Shown here: positions 16,315-25,376 of the stretch, piece by piece
Layout of the letters: every line of letters begins with the position of its first letter
How positions within the stretch are numbered: the stretch's first letter is position 1
NCBI RefSeq assembly: GCF_902804485.1
Contig: NZ_CADCST010000138.1
Span: 1-59,995, forward strand
DNA length: 59,995 nt
Source: Flavobacterium collinsii
GTDB taxonomy: Bacteria > Bacteroidota > Bacteroidia > Flavobacteriales > Flavobacteriaceae
Direction of reading: 5' to 3'
Translations under genes and position numbers: made by a program
Notes under the pieces: generated by a model
Database searches by the model: none
Told to the model about the DNA's origin: nothing
Seen by the model: only the letters and a program-made list of their open reading frames with translations

Positions 16315-17487
16315 TTAAATAATAACATTGTCATCGTGACCGTGATCATGATCATGGTCAGCAACTGCCATACCAATAAACAATGATGATAACATTGTGA
16401 AAATGAACGCCTGCAAAAATGCAACTAAAACTTCGATTACCGAAATAAATAATGTAAGTCCTAAAGAGATTGGCAAATCTGCAGCTAAATTTTTACCTAC
16501 GAAAATCATCGCAATCAAACTCATAATTACTACGTGACCTGCCGTAATATTTGCATACAAACGAATTAATAATGCAAATGGTTTTGTCAATGTTCCTAAG
16601 ATTTCAATTGGAGCTAAAATAATTTTCATTGGAACAGGAACTCCGGGCATCCAGAAAATGTGTCCCCAATAATCTTTGTTTGCACTAAACTGAGTAATGA
16701 TAAAAGTAAACGCAGCTAAACAAACTGTGATTGCAATATTTCCTGTAACGTTAATTCCAAGTGGAGTCATACCTAATAAGTTTAACAACCACACAAAGAA
16801 AAATACAGTTAACAGGTAACCCATAAATTTTCTGTATTTTTTCTCTCCAATATTTGGAACTGCGATCTCATCTCTGATGAAAATAATAAGCGGTTCTAAT
16901 ACTCTTCCGAATCCAGTTGGGATTGGTCCTTTTTTGTATGATTTTGCTAATCCGGTAAACATTAAAAATAATAGTACCGAAACAAAAAGCATTGACACTA
17001 CATTTTTAGTAATAGAAAAATCTAATGGCTTTTCGTTTTCCGGATGTCCGTGATGATCTAAAGTAATCGTTCCGGCAGCATCTGTTTTGTAAATTTTACC
17101 GTGAACCAGTTTGTAAAAGTTTCCGTCAACTTCAGCAACTGCTTCACCATGGTGTAATTTTGAAGAAGAGAAAATTTTCAAACCTCCGTCAAAAAGAATT
17201 ACAGGTAATGGAAAACCGTATTGTTTATTTTCTTTTTCATCTGAGAAGAAAACAAAATCGTGAGAATCTTGTAAGTGATGATCAATAAAAGCATCCACTT
17301 TTGCTTTCGGATCAAGAGCTGCATGCTCACCTTCCAAAGGTGCGTTATGTGAAATTACTTTTTCTTCATGAGCTGCCTCAGTATGTACATGCGTTGAGTC
17401 ATTCTCTGAATTTGCAAAACTCATTACTGGAGAACAAGCTACTAAAGCTGCAAGAATAAATTTGAGCGGTTTGTTTGAAATCACCAT
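16315..17487 (-). CDS. atpB: F1Fo ATP synthase subunit a, with long periplasmic N-terminal extension
   Basis: 390 residues, longer than the ~270 of E. coli. A signal-like segment (about 8-25) is followed by about 135 His/Asp/Glu-rich residues before the first core helix near 163-182, an extension common in Bacteroidota. The essential stator arginine is Arg309 in ALLIRLYANITAGH. The C-terminus is a His/Asp run (ADHDHDHGHDD, about 376-386). It starts the structural operon behind its own good promoter. Confidence 0.96.
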   Translation of the reverse strand: MVISNKPLKFILAALVACSPVMSFANSENDSTHVHTEAAHEEKVISHNAPLEGEHAALDPKAKVDAFIDHHLQDSHDFVFFSDEKENKQYGFPLPVILFDGGLKIFSSSKLHHGEAVAEVDGNFYKLVHGKIYKTDAAGTITLDHHGHPENEKPLDFSITKNVVSMLFVSVLLFLMFTGLAKSYKKGPIPTGFGRVLEPLIIFIRDEIAVPNIGEKKYRKFMGYLLTVFFFVWLLNLLGMTPLGINVTGNIAITVCLAAFTFIITQFSANKDYWGHIFWMPGVPVPMKIILAPIEILGTLTKPFALLIRLYANITAGHVVIMSLIAMIFVGKNLAADLPISLGLTLFISVIEVLVAFLQAFIFTMLSSLFIGMAVADHDHDHGHDDNVII

Positions 17488-17529
17488 ATCTGTTAAAAAT
17501 CTTATTTTTTACGTTTCTAAAATTTGGTG

Positions 17530-17557
17530 CAAAGGTACATTTTTTATTAATATTCAA
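17530..17557 (-). promoter_or_regulatory. Promoter of atpB-E-F-H-A-G
   Basis: On the minus strand, TTG (17555-17557), 17 bases, then TACCTTTG (17530-17537), an ideal fit to the flavobacterial TTG-N17-23-TAnnTTTG pattern. Predicted start is near 17523, leaving a leader of about 36 bases. It lets atpB be expressed independently of sprE and the broken AtpI-like gene. Confidence 0.7.
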
Positions 17558-17605
17558 AAGGATATGAAAAATTATTTTTGAACCTTGTTTTACAGAATCC
17601 CTATT

Positions 17606-18025
17606 TTAACGCTTTTCATTTAATAATCGGACAGTTAAAAGCGTCTCAAATAACAAAAATAAAATAAATGTTATAAAAAAGTTGATTTTTTCAACCATAA
17701 CCTCTCCGCTTTTATTTTCTAAAATAGGTCTTAAAATTAGATATCCTACTAACATCTGTGTAAAGGTTCCGAACAGGAAAGCCATACCAATAACTTCAAA
17801 GTTCTTTTACTTTACTATTAATAATATAAGGTATAAAAGCGCAGATAGCCCGAAAAAAATCAAATACAAAAATTCTATACTGTAATAAAAATTTTGGGCA
17901 TTAATGTCTAAAAATAAAAATAATGCTTTGTGCACTACACAAGCGACCAATGCAAAGAAGAATAAATATAAAATGGGTTTGTAGCTTTTTACTAACATTT
18001 GAAATAATTTTCTGCAAAGATGCAC
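17606..18025 (-). pseudogene. AtpI-like four-helix membrane protein, split by an in-frame TAA
   Basis: Reading leftward from the ATG at 18025, 72 codons give two hydrophobic helices (about 20-41 and 48-71). A TAA at 17807-17809 follows, and the same frame then stays open for 66 more codons, giving two more helices (FEVIGMAFLFGTFTQMLVGYL and INFFITFILFLLFETLLTV) and ending at TAA 17606-17608. Together they make a 138-residue, four-helix protein in the position of AtpI, between atpZ and atpB. Removing one stop codon restores the gene, so this is a single nonsense change, a sequencing error, or (less likely) two short proteins. Confidence 0.65.
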
Positions 18026-18054
18026 TATTTATTTAAAGCTGCTAAATAGATCAA

Positions 18055-18282
18055 TTACTTTGTTTTATTGATTTCATTAACCTGGCGAATAACATTATAT
18101 AGTGCTAATCCAACCCCAATCATTACAAAAATGGTGTTGTAAGACAGTTTTTGGCTCGGATGATTTTCATCCAGCCATGTACCAAAATAGGAAAATAAAA
18201 AAATTATAATTCCCATTTGAACGGGAATGTTAATAAGTGGAAGCCACTTGTTCCTTTTGTTTTTGTTCGGTTCCTTTTCCAT
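18055..18282 (-). CDS. AtpZ/AtpI family small membrane protein
   Basis: 75 residues with two helices (about 19-36 and 49-64) and the G-T-W-L-D centre typical of AtpZ (FSYFGTWLDENHP). Family members are coded at the head of atp operons and are linked to c-ring assembly or Mg2+/Ca2+ handling. The start overlaps the last 53 bases of the bactofilin gene in another frame, and the broken AtpI-like gene follows after 29 bases. Confidence 0.85.
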   Translation of the reverse strand: MEKEPNKNKRNKWLPLINIPVQMGIIIFLFSYFGTWLDENHPSQKLSYNTIFVMIGVGLALYNVIRQVNEINKTK

Positions 18283-18658
18283 CTTTTAGGGTTACTTCTT
18301 TAGTATGAGTTAACATGGTACAGGTAGCGGTAAAATTCGCGCCTGGTTCTATAGACAGTTTTCCGATGGCAACTTCTCCATGAATCTGTGCCGTTGCTTT
18401 TATATTAAGGACTTCTAAAACTTTAATTTTCCCCTGAAATACGCCTTCAATATCGGCATTATTGCAAACAATTTCGCCTTTTACAATACCGGAGGCTCCT
18501 ATAACCAGTTTGCCTTGCGAAGTAAAATTTCCTATCAATTCACCATCTAGTCTAAAATCGTCTTTAGAAACGATATCTCCAACAATAGAGGTTCCTTCAA
18601 CTATTCGGTTTGTTTTTCCTAAAAGTTCTGTTCCGTTTTTTTTTACTTTGTCAAACAT
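18230..18658 (-). CDS. Bactofilin (polymer-forming cytoskeletal protein)
   Basis: 142 residues with the bactofilin beta-helix core at about 20-110. Repeating short strands such as IVEGTSIVGDIVSKDDFRLDGELIGNF and LVIGASGIVKGEIVCNNADIEGVFQGKI are typical. It polymerises without nucleotide and scaffolds envelope or shape proteins. It starts 2 bases after the sprE stop and overlaps atpZ by 53 bases, an unusually long overlap, so these genes are co-transcribed. Confidence 0.92.
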   Translation of the reverse strand: MFDKVKKNGTELLGKTNRIVEGTSIVGDIVSKDDFRLDGELIGNFTSQGKLVIGASGIVKGEIVCNNADIEGVFQGKIKVLEVLNIKATAQIHGEVAIGKLSIEPGANFTATCTMLTHTKEVTLKDGKGTEQKQKEQVASTY

Positions 18659-18660
18659 GA

Positions 18661-21273
18661 TTATGGGGTTTTTGGGGCTAAGTAGGTTTCGAGATTTTTT
18701 TTAATTTGAACCAATTTGTAATTATCACTCGAGATAATAATTGCCGGATTTGATATTTTATACTTTTTATCATCTCTAAAAACTCCTGAAATATCTTTGG
18801 CGTAAGCCTCTGATTTTAAACCATGAATAACCACAAAACTTTCGGTTCTGTTGTATTTATCAAAAGAAGTTGTTAACCTCTCATAGTTTTCAACTAACAA
18901 AAATACTCTAATTGCTTCTTCAATCTTTTTACGAGTTTTAGAATCGTTGTTAGGAACTACATATAAAATTTTCCAGTTTTTACTATCTACTGAAGTAAAA
19001 TCCATTTTTTCTAAGCCTGGTATTTGCTTTTCTAAGATCTCACGCGCATTTTTACCTTCATCACTGTTCGGATAGTTATCGGCAACAGATTCTAAACCTT
19101 TTTTATAAGCAGCCAAACCGTTTACTTTACCTAAAGTATTGGCTTTTAACAATTCATACTTAGAAACAATTTCATCCCCCGAATATTGATTAATCAGGTT
19201 GTCAATGTTATCCAGGACAGTATCAAACTGTTCTTCCTCATACAATTTGTACCATTTTTGGTATTCTTTATCCGGTGAGGCCAAATCTCCTGCATTAGTA
19301 TTATTTAAGATTTGTGCATATCTCGAACTTGGGTAATTGGTTATGATATCCGATTTTATTCTTTCTGCGCGTGCAGGATTGGTAATTTGATATATTTTAT
19401 ACAAATTATACATTGCCGGTAAAACCAGTTTTTCTTCCGGTTTGTTTTTTAGCAATTGTTCCAGTTTATCACTTGCCAGATTATATTCCTTAAATTTCTC
19501 TTTGTAGATCAGTCCTAATTGGTAATACGCAAAATTACGCTCTACACCAATGCTGTCAATTGCAGCCTGTGTTTGAGGAAGTTGTTTTTCGTAAAAATCA
19601 GTAGTATACTTTTCAATAACAATGGTGTCTTTCAGTTTGTTTGCATCATTATTATTTAAAGTATCATTTAAGGCTGCAGTATTGGCTGATTTCACAGCTG
19701 ACAGTCTCCAGTTTCCATCTAAGACTCTGTTACCCCATACTTTCTTGAATTGCAATTTTCCGTAAGCCACTGTCGTAGGATTGTAAAAATAAAAAGTACT
19801 TGTACTTGCCGTTTCGTTTCCTGATGGCGGATTAAACGCCCCTATTCCAGGATTGGTCCCTCCTACTGCTTGTGGATTTACAGCTGTTGGTCCTCCATCA
19901 GCCTTAGTGTTGCGATCAATATTGGCTAATTTTTCCTTTTCTTTTTCTTCTAAGATTCGTTTCGCCTCATCTTTTTCTTTAAGTGCTGCGATATAATCGT
20001 TAAAATAACTTTTTCTGTTGGCCGGAGACAAACCATACACTTTAATGATACTGTCGTTGCGTTTTGCAATCGCTTCGTATTTAATTACGTTGTCCAGATT
20101 TTTTCTGTTTTTTTGAATAAAAGCAAATTCTCTGGTTTTAGGATCTAATTTTACTAATGTACTGTCGTAGTATTTGGCCGCCACCGTATAATTGGTGTTC
20201 TTAAAATACATATTCCCAATATTCCTATAGGTCGAAGCAACCAAATAAGGATCTTTTGATTTTCTTCCCAGTGACTTATTATAGAAAAATAAGGCATCCT
20301 GCTGTTCATCATTTTTATCAAAAAAGACTCCCATTTCATAAAACAACACATCCAAATAAGGTCTGTTTTCACGATCTGCCAGTAATTTATTGTACATTTC
20401 TATAAACAAATCCTGATCTCCGTTTTTATAATCAAACATTTGGGCCTTTTTTGCATAGGCATGCATCATGTATTTTCGATCGGCTTTTCGATTCATATCG
20501 ATCACACCGTCATAATAATAAAAGGCACTGTCCCTTATTCCGGCTTCCTGATACATCTGCCCTAAGATAAAACGGTACCGTGCGCGGTCTTCACTTATCT
20601 TGGTAAATTTTTCCGCAATTTTAAGTTTGGTAACCGCACTGTCTTTTTCTTCCAAATGTAAATACGCCTCTGCCAATAACGCATTTGCATCCGAAAAAGT
20701 CTGTTTGTTCAGATCTGTATTTTTTAATAACAAGTTGATGTTTTTTACCACAATAGCATCATTGCCTAAGCGCATATTGGTTTTCTCACGCCAAATTTTT
20801 GCCGTGTAGATATTACTGCTGTTAGGGTATTTGTACAAAATATAGTTGAATGCCTCCAAAGCCGGAATAAATCGTTGATCGTAATATCTGGCTTTTCCAA
20901 GCATCAGATAGGCTTCGTCAATTTGTGAATTTCGCTCTCTTCCTCCAATATTCATAGAGTGCTTCTGAATGGCTTTTGTTGCCTTGGTCTCGGCTTTTTC
21001 AAAATCTGCATTCTTCGCTTTTTCTCCTTCCGAAAAATTCTCATCGATCTGCATTTTTTCGATCGGAAGCATTTTCCAGAAATTATCCTGATTGTTGGCC
21101 TGAATAGCCTTTAATCCCTTGTCAAGACCTATTCCACCATTATACAAAATGTTATACTTTGTACTAAGCGCATGGGAATTTCTGGCCAAAAAAGTATTTT
21201 TCTTGGTAGAACAGGCTATCAAAAAGAATAAAAAAACGATAAAAAAACTATATTTAAGAGTATTCTTTTTCAA
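18661..21273 (-). CDS. sprE: SprE/PorW-type gliding and type IX secretion lipoprotein
   Basis: 870 residues, the length I recall for F. johnsoniae SprE. Lipoprotein signal with lipobox cysteine 21 (FFLIACSTKK), then many TPR units (for example ARYYDQRFIPALEAFNYILYKYPNS and AYYQLGLIYKEKFKEYNLASDKLEQL) and a C-terminal non-TPR part (from about 760) with a LVENYERLTTSFDKYNRTESFVVIHGLKSEAYA block. Family members are needed for gliding and export through the type IX secretion system. The gene heads the run sprE-bactofilin-atpZ-atp. Its own upstream region has only an imperfect -7 match. Confidence 0.88.
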   Translation of the reverse strand: MKKNTLKYSFFIVFLFFLIACSTKKNTFLARNSHALSTKYNILYNGGIGLDKGLKAIQANNQDNFWKMLPIEKMQIDENFSEGEKAKNADFEKAETKATKAIQKHSMNIGGRERNSQIDEAYLMLGKARYYDQRFIPALEAFNYILYKYPNSSNIYTAKIWREKTNMRLGNDAIVVKNINLLLKNTDLNKQTFSDANALLAEAYLHLEEKDSAVTKLKIAEKFTKISEDRARYRFILGQMYQEAGIRDSAFYYYDGVIDMNRKADRKYMMHAYAKKAQMFDYKNGDQDLFIEMYNKLLADRENRPYLDVLFYEMGVFFDKNDEQQDALFFYNKSLGRKSKDPYLVASTYRNIGNMYFKNTNYTVAAKYYDSTLVKLDPKTREFAFIQKNRKNLDNVIKYEAIAKRNDSIIKVYGLSPANRKSYFNDYIAALKEKDEAKRILEEKEKEKLANIDRNTKADGGPTAVNPQAVGGTNPGIGAFNPPSGNETASTSTFYFYNPTTVAYGKLQFKKVWGNRVLDGNWRLSAVKSANTAALNDTLNNNDANKLKDTIVIEKYTTDFYEKQLPQTQAAIDSIGVERNFAYYQLGLIYKEKFKEYNLASDKLEQLLKNKPEEKLVLPAMYNLYKIYQITNPARAERIKSDIITNYPSSRYAQILNNTNAGDLASPDKEYQKWYKLYEEEQFDTVLDNIDNLINQYSGDEIVSKYELLKANTLGKVNGLAAYKKGLESVADNYPNSDEGKNAREILEKQIPGLEKMDFTSVDSKNWKILYVVPNNDSKTRKKIEEAIRVFLLVENYERLTTSFDKYNRTESFVVIHGLKSEAYAKDISGVFRDDKKYKISNPAIIISSDNYKLVQIKKNLETYLAPKTP

Positions 21274-21361
21274 TAGAAAAGAGTTTATATCAATTAACTT
21301 CTAAAAAGGATTTTTAGTATATTGACTTGTAAAAATACGCTTCTTTTTGAAATATAGAAAC

Positions 21362-22057
21362 TTATACAGCAAAAAACGATTCCAGTTCTTGTAAGGTTTC
21401 TTCTGAAGTCTGAATATCCTTGACCACTTCACCTTTATTTAAGGCTACAATTCGATCACAAACCTCTACTGTATGCTGCAAATCATGGCTGGAAACCAGC
21501 ACCGTAACATTTGGATTATCAGCCAGATCTTTAATGATCTTTTTTAATCGGCTCACAGTTGTCGGATCTAAATTGGCAAAAGGCTCATCTAAAATAACTA
21601 CTTCAGGATTTCCAATAAGTGTTGCGATAATACCCACTTTCTTCTGATTTCCCTTAGATAAATCTCTCAGGTATTTTTTATTGTTCAGGATTTCTCCGTT
21701 AAAAAACTCTTCGTGCTCTAACAGCAAAGCATCAATATCTGCTTTATTCTGATGGCGCAAATCTCCGATAAAATAAAAATATTCCTCTGGAGTCAAATAT
21801 CCAATCAGGAAACTTTCATCTAAAAATGATCCTGTAAAAGATTTCCAGTTTTCGCTTGTATTTACCTGAATATCATTATTTTTTATATTCCCTGTAGTAG
21901 GTTGAATCAAATCCAATAATAAGCTGAAAAAAGTAGTTTTCCCTGCTCCGTTGTTTCCCACCAATCCGAAGCTCTGCCCTTTTGGAATTTCTAGATTGTT
22001 AATGTTTAAAACTGTTATTTCGTTATATTTTTTTGAAAGTTGATTTACTTGTATCAT
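21362..22057 (-). CDS. ABC transporter ATP-binding protein
   Basis: 231 residues with a complete nucleotide-binding domain: Walker A GNNGAGKT (34-41), signature LSKGNQKK (133-140, with K/N in place of the usual S-G-G-Q), Walker B VVILDEPF (153-160), D-loop ANLDP and switch histidine SSHD. The CcmA/NatA-type layout points to an exporter ATPase working with the DUF5687 membrane protein encoded just upstream, 99 bases away on the same strand. Substrate unknown. Confidence 0.93.
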   Translation of the reverse strand: MIQVNQLSKKYNEITVLNINNLEIPKGQSFGLVGNNGAGKTTFFSLLLDLIQPTTGNIKNNDIQVNTSENWKSFTGSFLDESFLIGYLTPEEYFYFIGDLRHQNKADIDALLLEHEEFFNGEILNNKKYLRDLSKGNQKKVGIIATLIGNPEVVILDEPFANLDPTTVSRLKKIIKDLADNPNVTVLVSSHDLQHTVEVCDRIVALNKGEVVKDIQTSEETLQELESFFAV

Positions 22058-22156
22058 TTTTGAAAGTTTAATTGTTGATTTGTTTAATCGTTAATTTAAT
22101 TGGTTTTCAATTATATGCGATCAATTTTCTAATTGACACATTTTCTAATTAACTAA

Positions 22157-23617
22157 TTAGTTTTTTTGTTTATAAGCGCTTATCGTACTGTACTTCTCTA
22201 CTTTATATCTTTTTTCGATAAGAGAAAAAACCTTGTCTTTAAAAACAAAGCCTAAAACTCCGGCACCTGCCACAAGTGCTAATCCGATGGTTTTGTTTCC
22301 TAAATAGAGTCCGATCGCATAAAGTCCTAAAGGCAATAATATCTTAGGTAACGTTAACAGCATGGCATTAACATTAAATGCTTTTTTATCTCCAAAAGCC
22401 CCTCCTGCCGAACTTAGATCGATTGGTGTTTTTGTGAAAGCACCGCCCAAAAGTACCAGATGAGAATTGACTCCTATGTTATAAATAGCGCCAACAACAA
22501 CGGTTAAATAAATTTCCCATCCAAAGAAAAGGTAGAAAGAAGAAAGTATGGTCGATATAAAAGTAGCAATCACAATCAGCCACCATTTTGACGTAATATA
22601 ACCGCGATACGGAATGTTTTGTGTCATCATTAACTGGTAATACGAACTGTCCCAGCTAGGTACAAACTGACCAAAGACAAACAAAAATCCACCCGAAACA
22701 AATATTCCGGCAAAGATATTCATCACTTCCGGCTGCTGTTTGTTTCCGAAAAAGATTAATCCGTAGAACAAAAAGAAAAAACTCATTAATATAGTCGTTT
22801 TTGACCTTTTATTTCTCTTAATTAATTTGATATCATTTTTAAGAAAAGTTCCCAAAGTTCCAAATTGATTCAGCCAGGAAAGATTTTCAGTCGTCGCAAT
22901 GTCTTCTTTTTTAGAAAGCCCGGCATCTAAAAACAAATTATTCTTGAAGTACTTGAATGTAAACAGATAAAGTCCAACTAAGATTAAAACAGGAATCAAA
23001 AACACTCCTTTGACAGCATAAAATCCTTGGAAAACTGGTGTTGTAAAAAGGGTAATATCAAAGAGTTTATAATATTGCGCTGCTGCTAAAACAATAATTG
23101 CTCCAACAAAAACAACAAACAACTTATCAATATTACTTAAAATAATATTCAAAAAATTGTTGATATAGATTAAGGAGAACGCAGCTAAAAACCAAAAGAC
23201 AACCCCCAAAGGATCATAACCTTCCAGAACTAGCACAATTGAAAAAGGAATAAAAAAGAGCGCATGAACCCAATTAAAAAAAGACAAAGCTGTTTTGCCT
23301 AATGAAAAATGGACGATGGTTGGTTTTTTGAAAGGTAAAATCAACAAGGGTTTGATGTTCAACACAGGAATTGCCTGCATCAATAAACGAATGACCAGGT
23401 CGAAAAGAAAATAATAAATCAAAAATTGATTGACGGTCACTAATGGTTCAAGATTCATTTTTTTTAGAATATAAAATGCCCCTACTCCTGCTCCGACAAA
23501 AAGCAACGAAAAATAGACCATTAAAAACCCTATTAAAACTTTCATCACGACACTTGTGCCAAATGATGCAGATCTAACAAAGGCTTTCCATTCCAGATAA
23601 ATAAACTTTTTAATCAT
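22157..23617 (-). CDS. DUF5687 family ABC-2-type membrane protein
   Basis: 486 residues with about 12 helices, beginning MIKKFIYLEWKAFVRSASFG as in the Bacteroidota DUF5687 family. The family is coded beside ATPases like the one that follows here and is the likely permease half of the exporter. It has a clear -7 element and no upstream operon partner. The ending and the spacer to the ATPase hold an AT-only palindrome (around 22136-22151). Confidence 0.85.
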   Translation of the reverse strand: MIKKFIYLEWKAFVRSASFGTSVVMKVLIGFLMVYFSLLFVGAGVGAFYILKKMNLEPLVTVNQFLIYYFLFDLVIRLLMQAIPVLNIKPLLILPFKKPTIVHFSLGKTALSFFNWVHALFFIPFSIVLVLEGYDPLGVVFWFLAAFSLIYINNFLNIILSNIDKLFVVFVGAIIVLAAAQYYKLFDITLFTTPVFQGFYAVKGVFLIPVLILVGLYLFTFKYFKNNLFLDAGLSKKEDIATTENLSWLNQFGTLGTFLKNDIKLIKRNKRSKTTILMSFFFLFYGLIFFGNKQQPEVMNIFAGIFVSGGFLFVFGQFVPSWDSSYYQLMMTQNIPYRGYITSKWWLIVIATFISTILSSFYLFFGWEIYLTVVVGAIYNIGVNSHLVLLGGAFTKTPIDLSSAGGAFGDKKAFNVNAMLLTLPKILLPLGLYAIGLYLGNKTIGLALVAGAGVLGFVFKDKVFSLIEKRYKVEKYSTISAYKQKN

Positions 23618-23649
23618 GGTTAATTGTTTTGAGTTTCTTAGTATGTGAT

Positions 23650-23657
23650 CAAATGTA
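23650..23657 (-). promoter_or_regulatory. -7 element of the DUF5687-ABC operon
   Basis: TACATTTG on the minus strand, 33 bases upstream of the ATG. No -33 TTG at the usual spacing. Confidence 0.5.
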
Positions 23658-23720
23658 AGAAAACGTTACAAAAAAAGTTAAAAATAATAACTTAGTGCCT
23701 GTGAATTAACCATCGTTTGC

Positions 23721-23728
23721 TACTTTTG
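23721..23728 (+). promoter_or_regulatory. -7 element of the ferredoxin-reductase gene
   Basis: TACTTTTG, 16 bases upstream of the ATG at 23745, matching TAnnTTTG. Confidence 0.5.
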
Positions 23729-23744
23729 CATAAAAAATACAATC

Positions 23745-24797
23745 ATGCCTTCATTCTTAAAACTAATAATTAAAGAGGTAAAACGTGAAACTGCCGATGC
23801 TGTTTCTGTACTTTTTAATGTTCCCGAAGAACTAAAACCGGATTATAAATTTATAGCCGGACAATACATAAATTTAAAATTAACTCTTGACAATCAAGAG
23901 ATTCGTCGTGCTTATTCGATTTGTTCTGCACCGGAAAGCGGTGAATTACGCATTGCGGTAAAAGCAGTAAAAAATGGTTTGTTTTCTCAATTTGCCAATA
24001 CTAGACTTAAGGCCGGAGATGTTCTTGAAGTAGGTCATCCGGAAGGAAAATTTACTTTTGAACCGGATGCTGAAAGACAAAAAAACTATGCCGCTTTTGC
24101 AGCGGGGAGTGGAATTACTCCTGTTCTTTCTATTATAAAATCGGTTTTAAAAAGTGAACCAAAAAGTTCATTTGTATTGGTTTATGGAAATAAAACTCCA
24201 GACGAAACTATTTTTTATCAGGAATTACACGATTTGCAATTGCAATATGTAGGTCGCTTTTTTGTGCATTATGTTTTCAGTCAGGCTAAAGCCGAAAATG
24301 CTTTGTTTGGCAGAATCGATAAATCAGCAGTAAATTTTGTTCTAAATAACAAACACAAAGAACTGCAATTTGATAAATTTTTCCTTTGCGGTCCGGAGGA
24401 AATGATCGATACGGTTTCCGGAATTCTGAAAGAGAAAAATGTAAAAGAATCCGCTATTAAGTTTGAACTTTTTACTTCTTCTACACAGGAAAATAAAATT
24501 AATACCTCGTTAGAAGGACATACCAAAATTACTGTTTTAGTAGATGATGATGAAGTTTCATTCGAAATGTCTCAAAAACAAACGATCCTTGACGCGGCTT
24601 TAAAACAAGGTATCGACGCTCCATATTCTTGTCAGGGTGGAATTTGCAGCAGCTGTCTGGCTCGTGTAACTTCCGGAAGCGCAGAAATGACTAAAAACTC
24701 GATTTTAACCGATAAGGAAATCGCTTCAGGTTTAATTTTAACCTGTCAGGCGCATCCAACTTCAGAGTCTATTTATGTAGATTATGATGATGTTTAG
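23745..24797 (+). CDS. PaaE-like NAD(P)H:ferredoxin oxidoreductase with C-terminal 2Fe-2S domain
   Basis: 350 residues in three parts: FAD domain with R-x-Y-S (RRAYSI, 55-60), NAD(P) domain with AAGSGITPV (119-127) and FLCGPEEM (213-220), and a plant-type ferredoxin domain with cluster cysteines 296, 301, 304 and 334. The layout matches PaaE, the reductase of phenylacetyl-CoA epoxidase, and related oxygenase reductases. No paaABC genes are near, so it probably feeds electrons to another oxygenase or desaturase. It ends on a terminator. Confidence 0.88.
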   Translation: MPSFLKLIIKEVKRETADAVSVLFNVPEELKPDYKFIAGQYINLKLTLDNQEIRRAYSICSAPESGELRIAVKAVKNGLFSQFANTRLKAGDVLEVGHPEGKFTFEPDAERQKNYAAFAAGSGITPVLSIIKSVLKSEPKSSFVLVYGNKTPDETIFYQELHDLQLQYVGRFFVHYVFSQAKAENALFGRIDKSAVNFVLNNKHKELQFDKFFLCGPEEMIDTVSGILKEKNVKESAIKFELFTSSTQENKINTSLEGHTKITVLVDDDEVSFEMSQKQTILDAALKQGIDAPYSCQGGICSSCLARVTSGSAEMTKNSILTDKEIASGLILTCQAHPTSESIYVDYDDV

Positions 24798-24830
24798 ACA
24801 TTAAAATCTCAAAATATTTAAATTCCAAAT

Positions 24831-24865
24831 TCCAAATTTACAATTGGGATTTGGATTTTTTTTTT
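24831..24865 (+). terminator. Terminator after the reductase gene
   Basis: 7-bp stem (24831-24837 with 24849-24855) followed by a run of ten T on the plus strand; further A-T pairs can extend the stem. Confidence 0.7.
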
Positions 24866-24918
24866 ACAATTATTAGCAATCTTTGTAAAATTGGAATTTG
24901 AAACTAAAAAATTACGCC

Positions 24919-25227
24919 ATGAAATCTGTACAGGAAATTTTTAAAAATAAAGAATATCTTTTAGAGGAACCTGAGGTTGAAAAACTTGTGGAATACTGTG
25001 AAGAACTTCAGGATGAACTTATAGAGTTTAAATTTCAGAAGACAAACAATAAAGAACTCGCCATGCTGGATATGCTTAAAGAAGTTATAAAAGGCTGCAA
25101 TGCTATCGAAAAAGAACAAATGGAACACGAACGATTTGGTTATGAAGCACCAAATTATCAAGCCACGATTTCGAATCTAAAAAATTATATTTATAGCAGA
25201 TGTCGGGATGAGAAAATTTGGCTATAA
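24919..25227 (+). CDS. Hypothetical protein, 102 aa
   Basis: I do not recognise this family. The ATG at 24919 is preferred over an in-frame TTG 21 bases upstream. The product is a soluble, acidic, helix-rich protein (KEYLLEEPEVEKLVEYCEELQDELIEFKF) with two cysteines near the middle and end (GCNAIE, SRCRDE). No signal peptide or membrane segment. Base and codon use match neighbours. It is monocistronic between a terminator and the next hypothetical gene. Confidence 0.75.
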   Translation: MKSVQEIFKNKEYLLEEPEVEKLVEYCEELQDELIEFKFQKTNNKELAMLDMLKEVIKGCNAIEKEQMEHERFGYEAPNYQATISNLKNYIYSRCRDEKIWL

Positions 25228-25376
25228 CTGCAATTACAATAAAGCAGATTATTTTTTAAAATATTGCTGAATTTTTATTACATTAGGGGTAAAATTAAAG
25301 TAATCGCAATCTCATGTTCTTCTGGAGATTTGTAGAGCTAAATCAAGTTTGTCAACACGTTTAAATATTAAATATT

